This document shows, piece by piece, positions 11,945 to 22,248 of a stretch of 64,000 bases of DNA; position 1 is the stretch's first letter; each line of letters opens with the position of its first letter. The stretch spans positions 2,226,078-2,290,077 of the forward strand of contig CM051029.1 in NCBI GenBank assembly GCA_027627225.1, given 5' to 3'. The DNA is from Congeria kusceri. Its lineage: Eukaryota; Mollusca; Bivalvia; Myida; Dreissenidae. A program made the translations under genes and the position numbers. The notes under the pieces are model-generated. The model did not search any database and was not told the DNA's origin. It was given only the letters and a program-made list of their open reading frames with translations.

Positions 11945-12532
11945 TAACTCTGAAACCACTATGTCAATTTTAACCAAACTGGGTAGTAATGTTCCTGGGA
12001 TGGTCTTTTAAGAAATTCCTTTGATAAATTTGAATATATTGAAAATTACGGTTGCCATGGCAACAGAAAGCTTAAAAACCGACAAAATTAAAAAAATCTT
12101 TTTTGTAAGAAACCACTGGCCTGATTTTAAAATAATTTCACAAAAATATTTATTGGGAGACCCTATCCCAAATTTCTTCAAATAAGTTTGATTTGTTAAA
12201 AAACATATACGCACGGGTGTGGGGAAGTTCTACCGTAAAAGGCCATATTCGCCACTTTGACAATCTCCTTGTAAGAAACCTCTTGCTGGATTTTAAAATA
12301 ATTTCACTGTAATGTTCCATTGCTGATCCTGTACTATAATAATTTTAGTGTTTAAAAACAAGGCTTCCAGAAGGCAAGATAGTTTTTCTTATTTGACTAT
12401 GTGTGTTGTTTTGTCCATCGTTATCATGTGTGTTAACATTTGACTTAATACATCTATGTACCTGCTGTAAAAATTATCAAAACCATTATGACGCCTTAAA
12501 TTAAGGTGAGCGTCATAGGGCCTCTTGTTAAA
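11945..12532. repeat. Dispersed repeat ending with AGGTGAGCGTCATAGGGCCTCTTG
   Basis: Contains two copies of GTAAGAAACC(A/T)CT(G/T)GC(C/T)(T/G)GATTTTAAAATAATTTCAC about 165 bp apart. The right end is related to the termini at 20569, 38262 and 48030, so it belongs to the same bivalve-type family. Confidence 0.5.
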
Positions 12533-12743
12533 AATGACAAAAAAAAAGTTAACCGGTTAGTTTGCATTGCTTGCTTCAAATACATGTTATTAGAAAGATT
12601 TTTACAGCTAAAACATTGTTTTGTATAATCCTCAAATTGTTCCAATCCTAGTACAACAATTTGTCATATTGCAGTTGCATTGTTTCTATTTTATGTCTTT
12701 TTTTCTATTCAAAAGTATAATTAAATTATCGATCAATATTGAG

Positions 12744-12908
12744 GAACACTTGAGCAGGCAGGATACTGGTAAACTTCTGGGCGAGAACGTACCTGATGAC
12801 AACGGTGTCAAATCTAACTACACCTGCAGAGGAACAGTTCAATGCAGATTTGATGGAGGGACGGGTGGTAGTAGAGAGAACATTCGGTGTCCTCAAATCA
12901 CGTTTTAG
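12744..12908 (+). pseudogene. HARBI1-like exon with catalytic Glu, frameshifted
   Basis: The first part reads EHLSRQDTGKLLGEN in phase 0. After GAGAAC the homologous frame changes to YLMTTVSNLTTPAEEQFN and VVVERTFGVLKSRFR (catalytic Glu region), ending in phase 2 at TTTTAG|GTATTT. The length is 165 nt, whereas phases require 2 modulo 3, so two bases are missing or one is extra near 12789. The residues usual between LLGD and YLMTP are also mostly absent. Confidence 0.7.
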
Positions 12909-13359
12909 GTATTTAAAAAAATACATTTACTCAAATCTCATTTCAAGTAAACAAAAAATGTTCTGTTGCTTGAGATAAATTAACAACTACCAGTATGGGT
13001 CTCAACTAATGTGTTTGGTCCTATGGAAATGCTTGATAAACGATGTTAATTGCAATGGAATGTTTATGTTTGTATACATATATATACGCACATCAAATAA
13101 CAGTGTTTGTTTTATCTGAAAAGGTAACTTATAGGGGTTACTTTGGCGGCATCCCCATTACTTTGGGCTGGCAACAAGTTGAGAAGTTTTTGAGTAATCA
13201 TGGGACTGTAGATCAGTGTTAGTAGGAAAAAAGTAAGGCCTAGTTCGGTTTTAAGGCGTAGGTGCTCTTCTAACATTTGAGTTATGCCCCAACATGTGCC
13301 ACATCTGACTTCCGAAGTTTTAACTATCGTGCTCAGTGTCTTGTGAATGTAAGTTTCAG

Positions 13360-13579
13360 GTGCTTACATAAATCTGCTGGATGCCTTCCATTTGATCCAG
13401 CAATATGTGCTGAAGTTGTCATAGCATGTATGCGGCTGCACAATTTCTGTGTCATAAGAAATGTGCCACTAAACGATTATGTAGAGGACTTGGAGGGGGA
13501 CCAAGATGTTCCATTACGGATTGCAGAGAACATAGATGGTCAGAACAGACGATCAGCATTAATACAACTGTTTGAATAA
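13360..13579 (+). CDS. HARBI1-like C-terminal exon
   Basis: Acceptor TGTAAGTTTCAG; phase 2 in. It reads CLHKSAGCLPFDPA, then AEVVIACMRLHNFCVIRN, the conserved C-terminal helix of HARBI1 nucleases (ACxxLHNxCxxR). It ends NRRSALIQLFE and TAA at 13577-13579. An AATAAA lies downstream at about 14141. Confidence 0.8.
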
Positions 13580-14661
13580 CTTTCCAAGAATCACTTTATT
13601 GTGTACATAATTATGTTACATATATAGTATCAAACAGACAAAGTGAAAATGTCTACAGTGCTCAAGATACGAACATCTGGCAATATTCACGCAACAATGA
13701 TTAGTTTGTTTGTTTCTATAAATCTGTATAATTGTAAATTGAACAATGTTCTTTTCCAACAGTATATCCTTTGAAATAATTGTATTATTGTATTAAATAA
13801 CAATGGTTATAGAAATATTGATTCACATTTTCATATTTTTACATGAATTACATTATTCACATGTGATAATATGAATAACATTATTGACTGTATAATGACA
13901 TTTTAAATGCGGTACATATCTCAAAATCGAGAAGTCTGTCTACAGTTGAACGTTTTTAATGTATACTTATCATTATTATTATTATTTAAGCCTTTTGAAG
14001 GTCTATTGTCTTTAGTCGGATAGATAGTCTGGAATGAGGCGTAAGCATCATAAAAGGTGTATTTTAAAAATTATAATTGTTTACAATACAAATGATTTTG
14101 TAGCGAAAAATTAAGTGATATTAGTGTGATATATATTTTAAAAATAAAACATACTTGTTAAATGCTCAAAACAATACTTCAAGTGTTTATGATTGTTCAT
14201 GAGTATTACCTTTTAAGTTTTTAGGTATGCGATATTGCTTATTTAAAGTGTGTATGTACTATCTTACAACATACATAATTGCTAAAATACAAATAACATG
14301 TAAGATGTGCGACTGTCTCGCTTGTGTGCACAACACGGAAACAGTTGTTTATCTTAAAAAATAAATTTAAATGTGAAAACGGTGACTTAGTAACTTTTTT
14401 GAAAGGGTACGTGGATAACAAAGTAACCGGTAACAAAGATTATGATACTTTCAAATCAAGATATCAAACTTATCAGAAGTTAAACAATAACAATGTTTTT
14501 CAGTTTGTAGTTGTATTATTGTGTGGGCGACGCCATTTTCCCTATGTAGAAATCAGTGAAGCTAATCGATACGAGCACGAGGAAGGATGTTTATATAAAA
14601 GTATTAACTGTATGCACACCTACTATCACTAGTTTTTAGAAGTATACTGTGCAAATAAAAT

Positions 14662-15669
14662 ATGGCAACCGCTTTAGAAATAGCTTGTGAACTAAACATT
14701 AGTGCGGAGGAAAAAGAAGAAATAAATAAGAAGAGAAAAGCAGTGAGTGTAAGCAGCGTAAGTGAGGCTGACACGAGTTTAGGGCAACAGAAAGAAAAAA
14801 AGAAACAAAAACAACGCAAAAAGAAGTCAAAATTAGTTTCAGATCAGGACATTATCGAGAGAGGTGAACAGAGTGATGCTGAAGATGAAAGTGAGTATGT
14901 GTCGATAAGAACAGAATTGAAGGAGATAAACAATAAACTAAGCAATATGCTTACAAAGAATGATAGTGGGCTAAAAAGTATGATGAGAGAACTAGTCATC
15001 GAGATGAAAGATGATCTATTAAAATCGGTGATACATAAAATCGAGAAGCTTGAAAGCAGTATCTTTGAGAAAAAGATAGAAAATGACAAGTTAATAGGAG
15101 AAGTTAAACGATTAGAAGAAAAACTGACAGATGTAAAAGATGAGAAACAGCAATTAAAAGCGGACATGATGAAACAGCAATTAGTTAATGAAGAGAAATT
15201 AAATGAACTGGAGCAATATAGCAGACGCAACAATATAAGACTGTCTGGATGCGAAGATAAGGAGAAAGAAACAGCCGAAGAATCCGTGAATATAGTGTTG
15301 AAAACTCTGAATGAGAAGATGCCGAGCATTAAACTAGTGAAAGACGATATCGATATTGCACACAGAATAGGAAAGTTCGAGAAAAACAAATCCAGGCAAA
15401 TAATAATAAAACTGCAATCCAGAATGAAGAAGAATCAAATAATGCATGAAAAGAAAAACCTGAAAGGTGAGAAGCTGTATGTTAACGAAGACCTTACTAG
15501 ACTTAATCAAGAAGTGTTCCGATGTGTACGGCTGAAGAAGAAAGACGTTGTATCATCGGCCTGGACCCACGAAGGCAGCATCAAATACAGAGATTGTCAA
15601 GACCATATACATACCCTTCATTTCTCAAACTACAAATTCTGGATGGACCTACCATGGCCAAAAAATTAA
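14662..15669 (+). CDS. LINE ORF1 protein (coiled-coil nucleic-acid-binding)
   Basis: 335 codons, ATG to TAA, intact. The N-terminus is lysine-rich and basic (KEKKKQKQRKKKSK near residue 50). A long heptad-like helix (about residues 80-180, KIEKLESSIFEKK, EVKRLEEKL) predicts a trimerising coiled coil. It is followed by the RRM-type core signature YSRRNNIRLSG and the C-terminal domain with DIDIAHRIGK and KGEKLYVNEDL, as in L1-like ORF1p and other Transposase_22-type proteins. ORF1p coats LINE RNA into a ribonucleoprotein. It lies upstream of and in the same direction as the reverse transcriptase ORF. Confidence 0.85.
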   Translation: MATALEIACELNISAEEKEEINKKRKAVSVSSVSEADTSLGQQKEKKKQKQRKKKSKLVSDQDIIERGEQSDAEDESEYVSIRTELKEINNKLSNMLTKNDSGLKSMMRELVIEMKDDLLKSVIHKIEKLESSIFEKKIENDKLIGEVKRLEEKLTDVKDEKQQLKADMMKQQLVNEEKLNELEQYSRRNNIRLSGCEDKEKETAEESVNIVLKTLNEKMPSIKLVKDDIDIAHRIGKFEKNKSRQIIIKLQSRMKKNQIMHEKKNLKGEKLYVNEDLTRLNQEVFRCVRLKKKDVVSSAWTHEGSIKYRDCQDHIHTLHFSNYKFWMDLPWPKN

Positions 15670-16420
15670 AAAAAAAAAGTTTAACATGGATCGTTTATTG
15701 TTCAGCTTTTTAAAAAAGGTACAATTTAATCAAACTAATTCTATTGATTATATCTCTTTTTTGTGAACTTTTTTGCGCAGTATAGTTATGACAGGCAGTT
15801 AGAACGTTAAAATCGATAGCGATAATTACGATCCTTCTCTATCGTATGTATAGACACTTTGTCTAAGTAAACATGAATGAATGTTGTTGTTTTGTTTTTT
15901 TTAAACCATAAAACCAACAGAAGATGTACATGCTCTATGGACCTTTTTACAAACAACTAAGCATATTTATAATTACGAGCAGCACTATTACACAGGTTTT
16001 AACCAAAAAAAATTTAAACATAAGATAGCATACATAGCGTAGTTTCAACTGCATAAGCTAATATTTTAATAAAAACCTTAGCTCTTGAAAAAAATTAATA
16101 AATTCTTAATAGTCATCTAATTTTTTTTTTTTTTTTTCAATTGTCGTGACAAATATAACTTCGATAGTATTTGTAAATTAGTTATATTTTTGAGAAGTAA
16201 ATGTTACTATTAACACTTTGAAGTAAACCTTAGTTTGTTTAGTATATTGGTAATAATATGCGTTAATTATGATCCTTCTCTATCGTTTGTTAGTATTGAC
16301 ACTGATGCAAACCAAAGTTTGTTTAGTTTATTGATAATAATTTGCATTAAATAAATTTTTAAATTCTAAACAGCCATCTAAATTTGTTTATAATTGTTGT
16401 GACAAATATAACTTCGATAA
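15670..16420. repeat. AT-rich LINE spacer with internal duplications
   Basis: TATGATCCTTCTCTATCG-like phrases occur near 15827 and 16266, and GTGACAAATATAACTTCGATA near 16146 and 16399. GTTTGTTTAGTATATTGGTAAT-like phrases occur near 16233 and 16318. A poly-T run lies near 16122. No endonuclease coding remains. Confidence 0.6.
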
Positions 16421-19400
16421 TGTAAAATAGAAAAATTATGTAATATGACAACAAATTGCGCAATACAAACAGGATATAAAACAGACCATTCTAGTGTTAT
16501 ACTTAAGATAGATTTTATTTCACAGAAAAGGGGACCAGGATACTTTAAAATAAACAACAGTCTACTTTTAAATACAGAATATCAATTATTAATAAGAAAT
16601 TCAATTAATAAAATGTTAGCTCATAACAAGAATGCAAACCCAAATATTAAATGGGAATTAGTAAAAGGCAACATAAGAAATGTAACAATAAAATTTGCTA
16701 GCCAGAAGAAAAAGGACGATAATCAGCAAGAAATAAAATTAATTTAAGAAATCGAAAATCTTGAGCAAGAAATAGTAAATAATAATAAAATAGAAAAGTT
16801 AGAGGAAATATCATGCCTAAAACAGTTGTTGGAAAATATACGGGACAAAAAAATTAATGGAAAAATATTAAGGTCCAAAGCTATTTATGTTGAAAGTAAC
16901 GAAAAAAATAGTGCCTTTTTTGCAAACTTAGAAAAAAGACATGCTGAAAAGAAAATAATTAAACGCTTAAAAGTCAATGATACTTATGTAACAAACCAAA
17001 ATGAAATTCTACAGAAAGAAGTAAATTTCTTTAAATCAATTTATCAAAAACAAAACAATAAAACATCAAACATTGATTTTTTTAACGTACCAATAAATAA
17101 TCTCAATGATAACGACAAAACCATCTGCGAAGGGCTTTTATCAGCAGAAGAATGCCATAATGCCTTAAAACAGATGAACAATAATAAAAGTCCGGGCTCA
17201 GATGGATTAACAGCAGAGTTCTACAAAATATTCTGGGAAGACATAAAACAAACATTTACAGCTGCAATTAACTATTCGTTCACCACTGGAAATTTAACTG
17301 ATCTACAAAAACAAAGTATCATATCCTTAATTCCTGAGCAAGATAAAGACACTTCTGTTTTAACAAACTGGCGACCAATATCACTTCTTAATGTAGACTA
17401 TAAGATAGCTACAAAGACCATTGCAAACAGAATAAAAAAAGTTATACCGTTAATAATAGCTCCAACACAAACAGGTTTTATAAAGGGGCGCTATATTGGA
17501 GAGAATGTAAGGTTAATTTTTGAAATATTAGAATATCTCGAAAACAAAAAAATGCCCGGTCTTTTATTTTTCTCTGATTTTGAAAAAGCATATGATACTT
17601 TGAATCATGATTTTATGTTTAAATGTTTAAAACACTTCAACTTCGGTGATGACCTTATTCGGTGGGTTAGACTTTTCTATCATGATATAAATAGTGTTAT
17701 AATGAACAATGGGCATATGTCCGAAAGTTTTAAAATAAAAAATGGCGTCCGACAGGGTTGTCCACTTTCATCATCCTTATTTGTAATATATATCGAATTA
17801 CTTTCCAATTATATTGAAAAAGAACGAACAATCACAGGTATTAACATAAACGGGATAGAATTAAAACAATCACTATTCGCAGACGACGCTACATTTTTTA
17901 ACAACGGTTCGCAAGCTTCCTTTGAAAACCTCATAAATACAATAACACAATTCGGTCATACCTCTGGATTAAACCTTAACATTTCCAAATCAACCATACT
18001 GAGGGCAGGGATTTTAAAAAATACAGCTATAACGTTTTGTCAGAATTACAAATTTAATTGGACATCTGAATCTGCGAAAACATTAGGATTGAATTTTTAT
18101 AATTGTAAAACAAAAAATGTAACCCTAAACTTAGAACCTAAATTAAATGCATTTAGCTATTGCCTCAAACAATGGCAACATAGGAAACTGACCCTATTTG
18201 GAAAAATTACAGTAATTAAAACCTTTGCACTACCAAAATTAGTATATCCTTTTACTGTCTTACCAAATCCCTCAAAACATATTATTAAAAACGTAACAAA
18301 ACAGATTTTTAATTTCGTATGGGATGGTAAACCAGATAAAATTAAACGCACTAAAATCATTGTGAATTATAAACATGGAGGTTTAAAGTTAACAGACATC
18401 GAAATGTTTTTTAATTCTATTAAGGGTTGTTGGGTTAAACGGCTTCTTGCACAAAATAACAGCTCATGGAAGTGCATATACGATACTATTGTTAAAAAAT
18501 ACGGAGGGGAATTGCTTTTTGAGTCAAATTTACAACCACCAGACATTAAACGTATTTGTAAACATAATGTATTTGTTGAAAATATACTTAACGGTTGGAA
18601 CGCGAGTAAAAATTGCTATCAACATGATTTTAGTAAACATATTATATGGAATAATAGTGAGATAAAGATTGAAAACAAAACTCTGTATTGGAAAGAATGG
18701 CATGATAAAGGTATACAATTTATTGATCAGTTAATTGACTTCCAGATGAATAAATTTTATAGTTTTGCAGATTTTAAATATATTTACAATGCATCTAACG
18801 GCGATTTCTTAAAGTACAATAGTCTAATAAATAATATACCAAAACATTTATTGGAAATTGTAGACGAACGTTTCTTAACAGGACATAGAAATAAAACATT
18901 ATTGGATATAATTAAGACATCAAGCCAACCAAATAGAGTTTTGTACAACCTTCAGTTATCAAAAGTATATAATACAAGTGCAACATCAGAAAATAAATGG
19001 CAAGACATTTTGCAAAATAAAGAATTAAATTGGACTAAAATATATACATTAGTACACCAAACATGTACTGACACAAGTCTTAGATGCTCTCAATATAAAT
19101 TTATTATGCGCTTAACCCCAACAGATACATATCTCTATCGATGCAAATTGATACATTCTAACATGTGTGATTTGTGCAATGAATACTATGAGGATATTGA
19201 ACACTTGTTTTGGAAATGCCGTGTTTCGCAACACTTATGGAGCAAACTCTCTGATTATTTATACGATAAAGGCATTTTAGTATATTTTAACTACGAACTA
19301 GTATGTTTCGGTCAGTTAGACAACAATAAAAACGCAACAACGATCAATTTTATTATATATCTAATGAAATATTTTATATTCACAATGAAATGTCGGGATC

Positions 19401-19534
19401 GTAATCCCGACTTCAAAAGTTTTATTTCGATCTTGACATCACGTCTTGATATTGAACACGAAATAGCCCTAAAAAATGATACACTTGAAAGATTTTATAC
19501 AAAATATCGAATTTTAATCGACAGTCAGACATGA
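16421..19534 (+). pseudogene. LINE ORF2 remnant: endonuclease end, reverse transcriptase, zinc knuckle
   Basis: The frame opens at about 16421 with the last part of an APE endonuclease (GYKTDHSSVIL, then KRGPGYFKINNSLL), so nearly all of that domain is gone. An in-frame TAA at 16745-16747 interrupts it, and the same frame continues for 902 codons from ATG 16826. Reverse transcriptase blocks are clear: LLFFSDFEKAYDTLNHDF, NGVRQGCPLSSSLFVIY and SLFADDATFF with catalytic FADD. A C-terminal zf-RVT type motif reads CDLCNEYYEDIEHLFWKC. The GYFK and zf-RVT segments fit the L1/Tx1 branch. The RT part would be functional if expressed; endonuclease loss and the stop argue it is dead. Confidence 0.88.
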
Positions 19535-19885
19535 ACCTCACTTTTTATTTCTTTTTTCCTTTTTTTTTCAGCATAATATTCTCTACCTCTTAAAGCACCT
19601 CTCTTTTATAGCAAGATTAACTAGTTGGCATATTTTTTTTAAGATAAAAAGAAAACACATCCGGTAAAACACGTCATTATACGTGCATAAACTGTTGCTC
19701 TTTTTTCTCCGTTTAAATTTTGGGAAATAATTTACTTGCATATGCTTGCTTTAAGTGTTTTTGAACTCATTTATCATGTGTATTCTCAGTGTAAACTGCA
19801 TGTATATACATGTGTATGTATAATGGATGTTTTATTGATATTTAATAAACAAAATTAAATAATTAAAAAAATAAATAAATACAAA

Positions 19886-20270
19886 TAACCAAATTGCAAT
19901 GAAAGTTAAGAACAAACATTGCTTTTCATTATTAAGTTTTTAATCACAAAATAGTTTTCGACTGTACATGTGTAAACCACAATAAATGTGTATACATTGA
20001 TTTGATAGTTGGTTAAGGTTACACGATACTTTTAATAGATGCAAAAGTTGACACCTGTATTTGTTGATTTATTTGATAGTGTTGTAATTGCTTCGTCTTT
20101 ATTTATCTTCACATGAACATGAAGTGCTAAAGGGTGAGCAATTCTGTAAGTCACAGTCTGGCGTCCGTCGTAGTCGTCAACAATTTACTTAAATAATATT
20201 GGTATACAAGATCAGTGGGTGGTCCTCTACAAAATACTTAAAATCATTTTAAAAGTGTTTTAAACCATGG
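19886..20270. other. No gene recognised
   Basis: AT-rich intergenic sequence downstream of the LINE; no feature seen. Confidence 0.5.
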
Positions 20271-20603
20271 CCACCAGGGTCAATGCATTTTTAGCTGGAC
20301 TATTCAAAGGATAGGTGAGATTTCCTAATGCCTCTGGCGTCGGCGTCTGAATTTGAATAAAGTCAATATTCCAAAGTCTTGTAACTTCAAAACTACAAGT
20401 TATTCACTTGAAACTTGGAACATACCTTTATAATCAACTCCAGTATCAGCGGCAACCTCCATATAGTCCTTAAATGGCAGTATTACAAAAAAATGAAAAC
20501 ACTCTATAACCACAATTTGGATTTTGAAATAATTTCACTGAAATGAGCCATGATTAATTAAACTCAGGTGAGCGACTCAGGGCCATTTTAGACCCTTGTT
20601 TTG
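20271..20603. repeat. Dispersed repeat ending AGGTGAGCGACTCAGGGCC
   Basis: Begins near TTTTTAGCTGGACTATTCAAAGG and ends AGGTGAGCGACTCAGGGCCATTTTAGACCCTTG. It contains TTTTGAAATAATTTCAC, shared with the repeats at 9950 and 11945. It is a short member of the GGTGAGCG-terminated family. Confidence 0.5.
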
Positions 20604-20842
20604 TTTTCAAGTAAATTTTGTCACGTTAATCTTCTTTTGATTGCAACCAATATGATAGATCGTACATGCACGCTCGACATTTTCAATTTTTTGAGTGAAA
20701 TTAGCGTTTACATGTTGTTGCTTATATCACCAACAACTCGTTTCTTTTCCTGGACACCGCTAACCTCTCTCTCTCGATCTGTACGATCTCTTGTCTGTAC
20801 CAAGCATCAGACCCTGCATGTAAGTGTACATATTTCAAACTA

Positions 20843-21075
<233 letters not shown>

Positions 21076-21333
21076 GTTGCACGTACGGGACACTGAGGCC
21101 GTCAATGGGTATGCACAGCAACGAGTGGGGTCTCAGTGGCAGAGTGAGGACGTCCTCACTTGTCAAAAGTATAAATACCCTTTATTCTTCATAATTTTGC
21201 ATGAAACACAAAATAAAATTGAAAAAATAGGGTATCCCCATTCGTCGTTAACCTCGGGTTAATTTTTTCACCAGTGTGTCGTTTTCTTTTTTTGTCGCTT
21301 TTTTTCTTATGAAGCGACACACTTAAAATCCAA

Positions 21334-21390
21334 TGCGCATGCGCGAACATTTTTCCGCTCAGTGACGTCATTGTCTGTTTTGTGAACAAA
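21334..21390 (+). promoter_or_regulatory. Probable promoter: NRF1-like palindrome plus CRE
   Basis: TGCGCATGCGCG (21334-21345) matches the NRF1 consensus, and TGACGTCA (21363-21370) is a perfect CRE palindrome. They lie 18 bp apart and immediately upstream of an exon-like segment with a strong donor (GATG|GTAAGT at 21418/21419). There is no TATA box, consistent with a housekeeping-type promoter. It is the best candidate for transcription of the SET gene. Confidence 0.55.
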
Positions 21391-21418
21391 ATGGAAGTGG
21401 AGTTATTTCTTATCGATG
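21391..21418 (+). other. 5' leader exon with a 10-codon upstream ORF
   Basis: ATG at 21391 reads MEVELFLID and reaches donor GATG|GTAAGT. Splicing to acceptor ATTTTCAG at 22182 would give GAT TGA, ending the frame at once. This is therefore better read as untranslated leader with a small upstream ORF that could reduce translation of the main start at 22198. The transcription start is unknown. Confidence 0.45.
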
Positions 21419-21430
21419 GTAAGTTACGAT

Positions 21431-21856
21431 GGTCGACCTTCGGCCTGGCAACATAACTGTGTGGGGATTGGTTATGAAATCCTTTCTACGACCATTTCCC
21501 CTACTTCTGATTCAAGTAGGGCAGTTGTCAGTTACTGGCATAAGCATGTGCACTTAGTAATTTTTCAAGATGGCGGCATGGTATACATCGACAAACAGAA
21601 TAATTTAATGAAGAATACTAATAAACATAATTTCTAGTCGTAATGTTCGTAAAAAGGTTCAATGGTTAGCATACTTTTGAAAGAAATATTTTATTTGTAC
21701 CTTATGGCTCCAAATATATACTTAAGGTTAAGTACCGCGAGAATACAGATGAACACGTACTGGTAAACCAGCTAACCCAGGAAAAGTGTTAGTTGGTTAA
21801 CTGACCGCGGTGATATAACTGAAATACTGTGGAAAACAGTGAAAAATCCAATTAAA
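21431..21856 (+). mobile_element. tRNA-derived SINE fragment split by a 197-bp insertion
   Basis: 21431-21559 matches the middle of the SINE at 38522-38818 (from the B box through GGCAGTTGTCAGTTACT). The 3' part resumes at 21757 (TACTGGTAAACCAGCTAACCC) to the A-rich tail with AAACAAACAAAAC. The intervening 21560-21756 is foreign and flanked by GTA on both sides. The tRNA A-box end is missing. Confidence 0.6.
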
Positions 21857-22197
21857 CAAACAAAACTAAACCTGTTCACTGAAGCCAACAATGTATCAAA
21901 TGTGAAACACAGTGGTTAGGTTAATTTTGAAATTTATGAATTAATTCAGTGCACATATTTCATCATATTGACATACAGGTACATCGAATTGAAATTGTCA
22001 AATACATCAAATAATACCAATAATTATAAAAGTCTATAATAGGAATACAATTTAGGCCGCCATTCAGTGTTTTCATCAAGGAAAAAATGTGAATACAAGT
22101 GAATGCAATATTGATCTGTGGGGACAAAATAGAATATTTGAGTTGTCTAGTAGAAGTCCATACATGTAATTCCTATTTTCAGATTGACATAGAATAA

Positions 22198-22248
22198 ATG
22201 GCAGACCGCTTATGTGGAATGACGGACCTCACACGCGGAAAACGAGCA
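22198..22248 (+). CDS. SET gene coding exon 1 (start codon)
   Basis: ATG in good context (ATAAATGG), 17 codons (MADRLCGMTDLTRGKRA), donor GCA|GTAAGT in phase 0. It lies just after acceptor ATTTTCAG at 22182, so the exon carries 15 nt of leader. The start was chosen because an upstream frame from 21391 would terminate before it. Confidence 0.5.

Larger units (their letters stand above)
8400..13579 (+). pseudogene. HARBI1-like: HARBI1-like DDE nuclease gene (Harbinger superfamily), frameshifted
   Basis: Six blocks on + follow the HARBI1/PIF-Harbinger nuclease (DDE_Tnp_4) order: 8400-8642, 9275-9414, 10378-10569, 11854-11926, 12744-12908, 13360-13579. Phases agree (0, 2, 2, 0, then 2 into the last). 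Acidic residues are visible in AADGTLIPI, WPGSTHDA and VVVERTFG, the family's D-D-E motifs, and the C-terminal ACMRLHNFCVIRN motif is present. The fifth exon has lost frame between LLGEN and YLMTT, and the frame has no clear initiator Met. HARBI1 proteins exist both as transposases and as host genes working with a Myb-like partner. No partner or terminal repeats are seen, so this is a degenerate transposase or a broken host-like copy. The symbol denotes homology only. Confidence 0.8.
14500..19885 (+). mobile_element. L1/Tx1-type LINE, internally deleted
   Basis: Non-LTR retrotransposon with ORF1 (14662-15669), remnant of endonuclease plus reverse transcriptase ORF2 (16421-19534), and an A-rich 3' end near 19840-19885 with AATAAA. 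The 5' boundary is uncertain. The 750-bp spacer between the ORFs is AT-rich, contains internal duplications, and replaces the place where the APE endonuclease should be. The element could not retrotranspose with its own ORF2 as it stands. Confidence 0.85.

Noticed and set aside
14324..14632. 102-codon + strand frame upstream of LINE ORF1
   Set aside because: No recognisable motif. It may be the 5' untranslated region of the LINE or flanking DNA; I could not support it as a gene.
14844..15389. Minus-strand 181-codon Ser/Phe-rich frame
   Set aside because: It is the antisense shadow of the lysine/glutamate-rich LINE ORF1.
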